A stretch of 64,000 nt of DNA from Acanthopleura granulata (lineage: Eukaryota > Mollusca > Polyplacophora > Chitonida > Chitonidae). The notes below the pieces were generated by a model. That model was not told the DNA's origin. It was given only the letters and a program-made list of their open reading frames with translations, and did not search any database. This document shows positions 63,489-64,000 of this stretch, one piece after another. The position numbers and the translations under genes were made by a program. The stretch covers positions 48,566,032-48,630,031 of the forward strand of contig JABBOT010000080.1 in the NCBI GenBank assembly GCA_016165875.1, written 5' to 3'. Each line of letters starts with the position of its first letter. The first letter of the stretch is position 1.

Positions 63489-64000
63489 TTATATATATAT
63501 AACTATCTCTGTACAATGCTTCGTTTTGTGACAATCACTGGACACTGGCGTCTTCCACGTGGGAGAATGGAAGGTCGACAGTAAAGCGGCTACACGGGGA
63601 AAGCGGAGTCACGTGATTGGCGCCAATTAACTCTTAATTAATTGTATGAATTACATAACAACCCTTAATTATTTCATGCTATGTAACAGAGTAGTCCTTG
63701 TTTAGGACACACGGTAGTAAAACCACGCTAAACTTGCGCTTTACTGCGATTATCGCTTTTCCTGTCTGCCTCAGGCGTACGAACAAAAGCCAAGGTGCGG
63801 AAAACCGGGCGCCAAATGTTACCATGACGAGCAGACACTATTGCAGGATGAAAAATCTACGGAACGCCAGATGCAACCAAAATCAACGTAATAATTCGAT
63901 TTATCATTCGACACATAAGTTCAGGCAGATAGACCTTCACAGCTTACCGTTTAACACAAACATAACACTCGTCTGATAATATGTGCACTTATGTCCTCTT

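Larger units (their letters stand above)
59405..64000. other. 5' leader, promoter region and upstream DNA of the MEGF6-like gene
   Basis: This should hold the 5' untranslated region and promoter, followed by intergenic DNA. It is CpG-rich. No other gene was recognised: the open frames at 59774-60133 (plus) and 59861-60112 (minus) overlap each other and match nothing known. Two headless SINE copies in opposite orientation lie at 62938-63083 and 63336-63488, and a (TA)n tract at 63312-63335. Confidence 0.6.

Overview
This is an animal nuclear genomic window, almost all of it non-coding. It has spliced exons with GT-AG borders and matching phases, long introns, tRNA-derived SINEs and many minisatellites. 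There are no bacterial-style operons, and most open frames are chance or repeat-driven. The SINE type (tRNA-like head, conserved centre, AAAT tail), the frequent ACATGTA words and the mosaic CpG pattern suggest a lophotrochozoan invertebrate, most likely a mollusc. That placement is an inference.

One gene can be supported, on the minus strand: the 5' part of a MEGF6-like gene (secreted, EMI domain plus EGF repeats). Four coding exons were assembled by eye: signal peptide (59404-59295), first half of the EMI domain (48546-48409), second half of the EMI domain (44898-44786) and the first EGF-like domain (23540-23433). All three junctions have canonical splice sites and compatible phases. Together they give about 156 residues, with seven EMI cysteines and six EGF cysteines. 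The introns are about 10.7, 3.5 and 21.2 kb. The rest of the gene should lie to the left; no further EGF exon was recognised in 1-23432, so the next intron would exceed 23 kb.

The remainder is repeats. Large tandem arrays lie at 12.2-13.8 kb (75/73-bp units built from three related ~25-bp pieces), 19.6-20.7 kb (23 units of 45 bp, open for 421 codons) and 37.0-38.9 kb (46 units of exactly 41 bp). There are about ten smaller arrays. Seven sizeable copies of one SINE family are present. Three of these lack the tRNA head and start at almost the same internal point, which suggests a separate ~145-bp family. A second tRNA-like element at 32.3-32.65 kb is flanked by a 15-bp direct repeat.

The clearest large-scale signal is base composition. 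From 1 to about 48.8 kb the DNA is CpG-poor (roughly 5-13 CpG per kb in sampled stretches). From about 49 kb to the right end it is CpG-rich (roughly 28-43 per kb sampled). The step lies in intron 1, just upstream of exon 2 in the gene's direction. This is what germline gene-body methylation with an unmethylated promoter and first-intron region would leave, and it weakly supports 1-23 kb still lying inside the transcribed gene.
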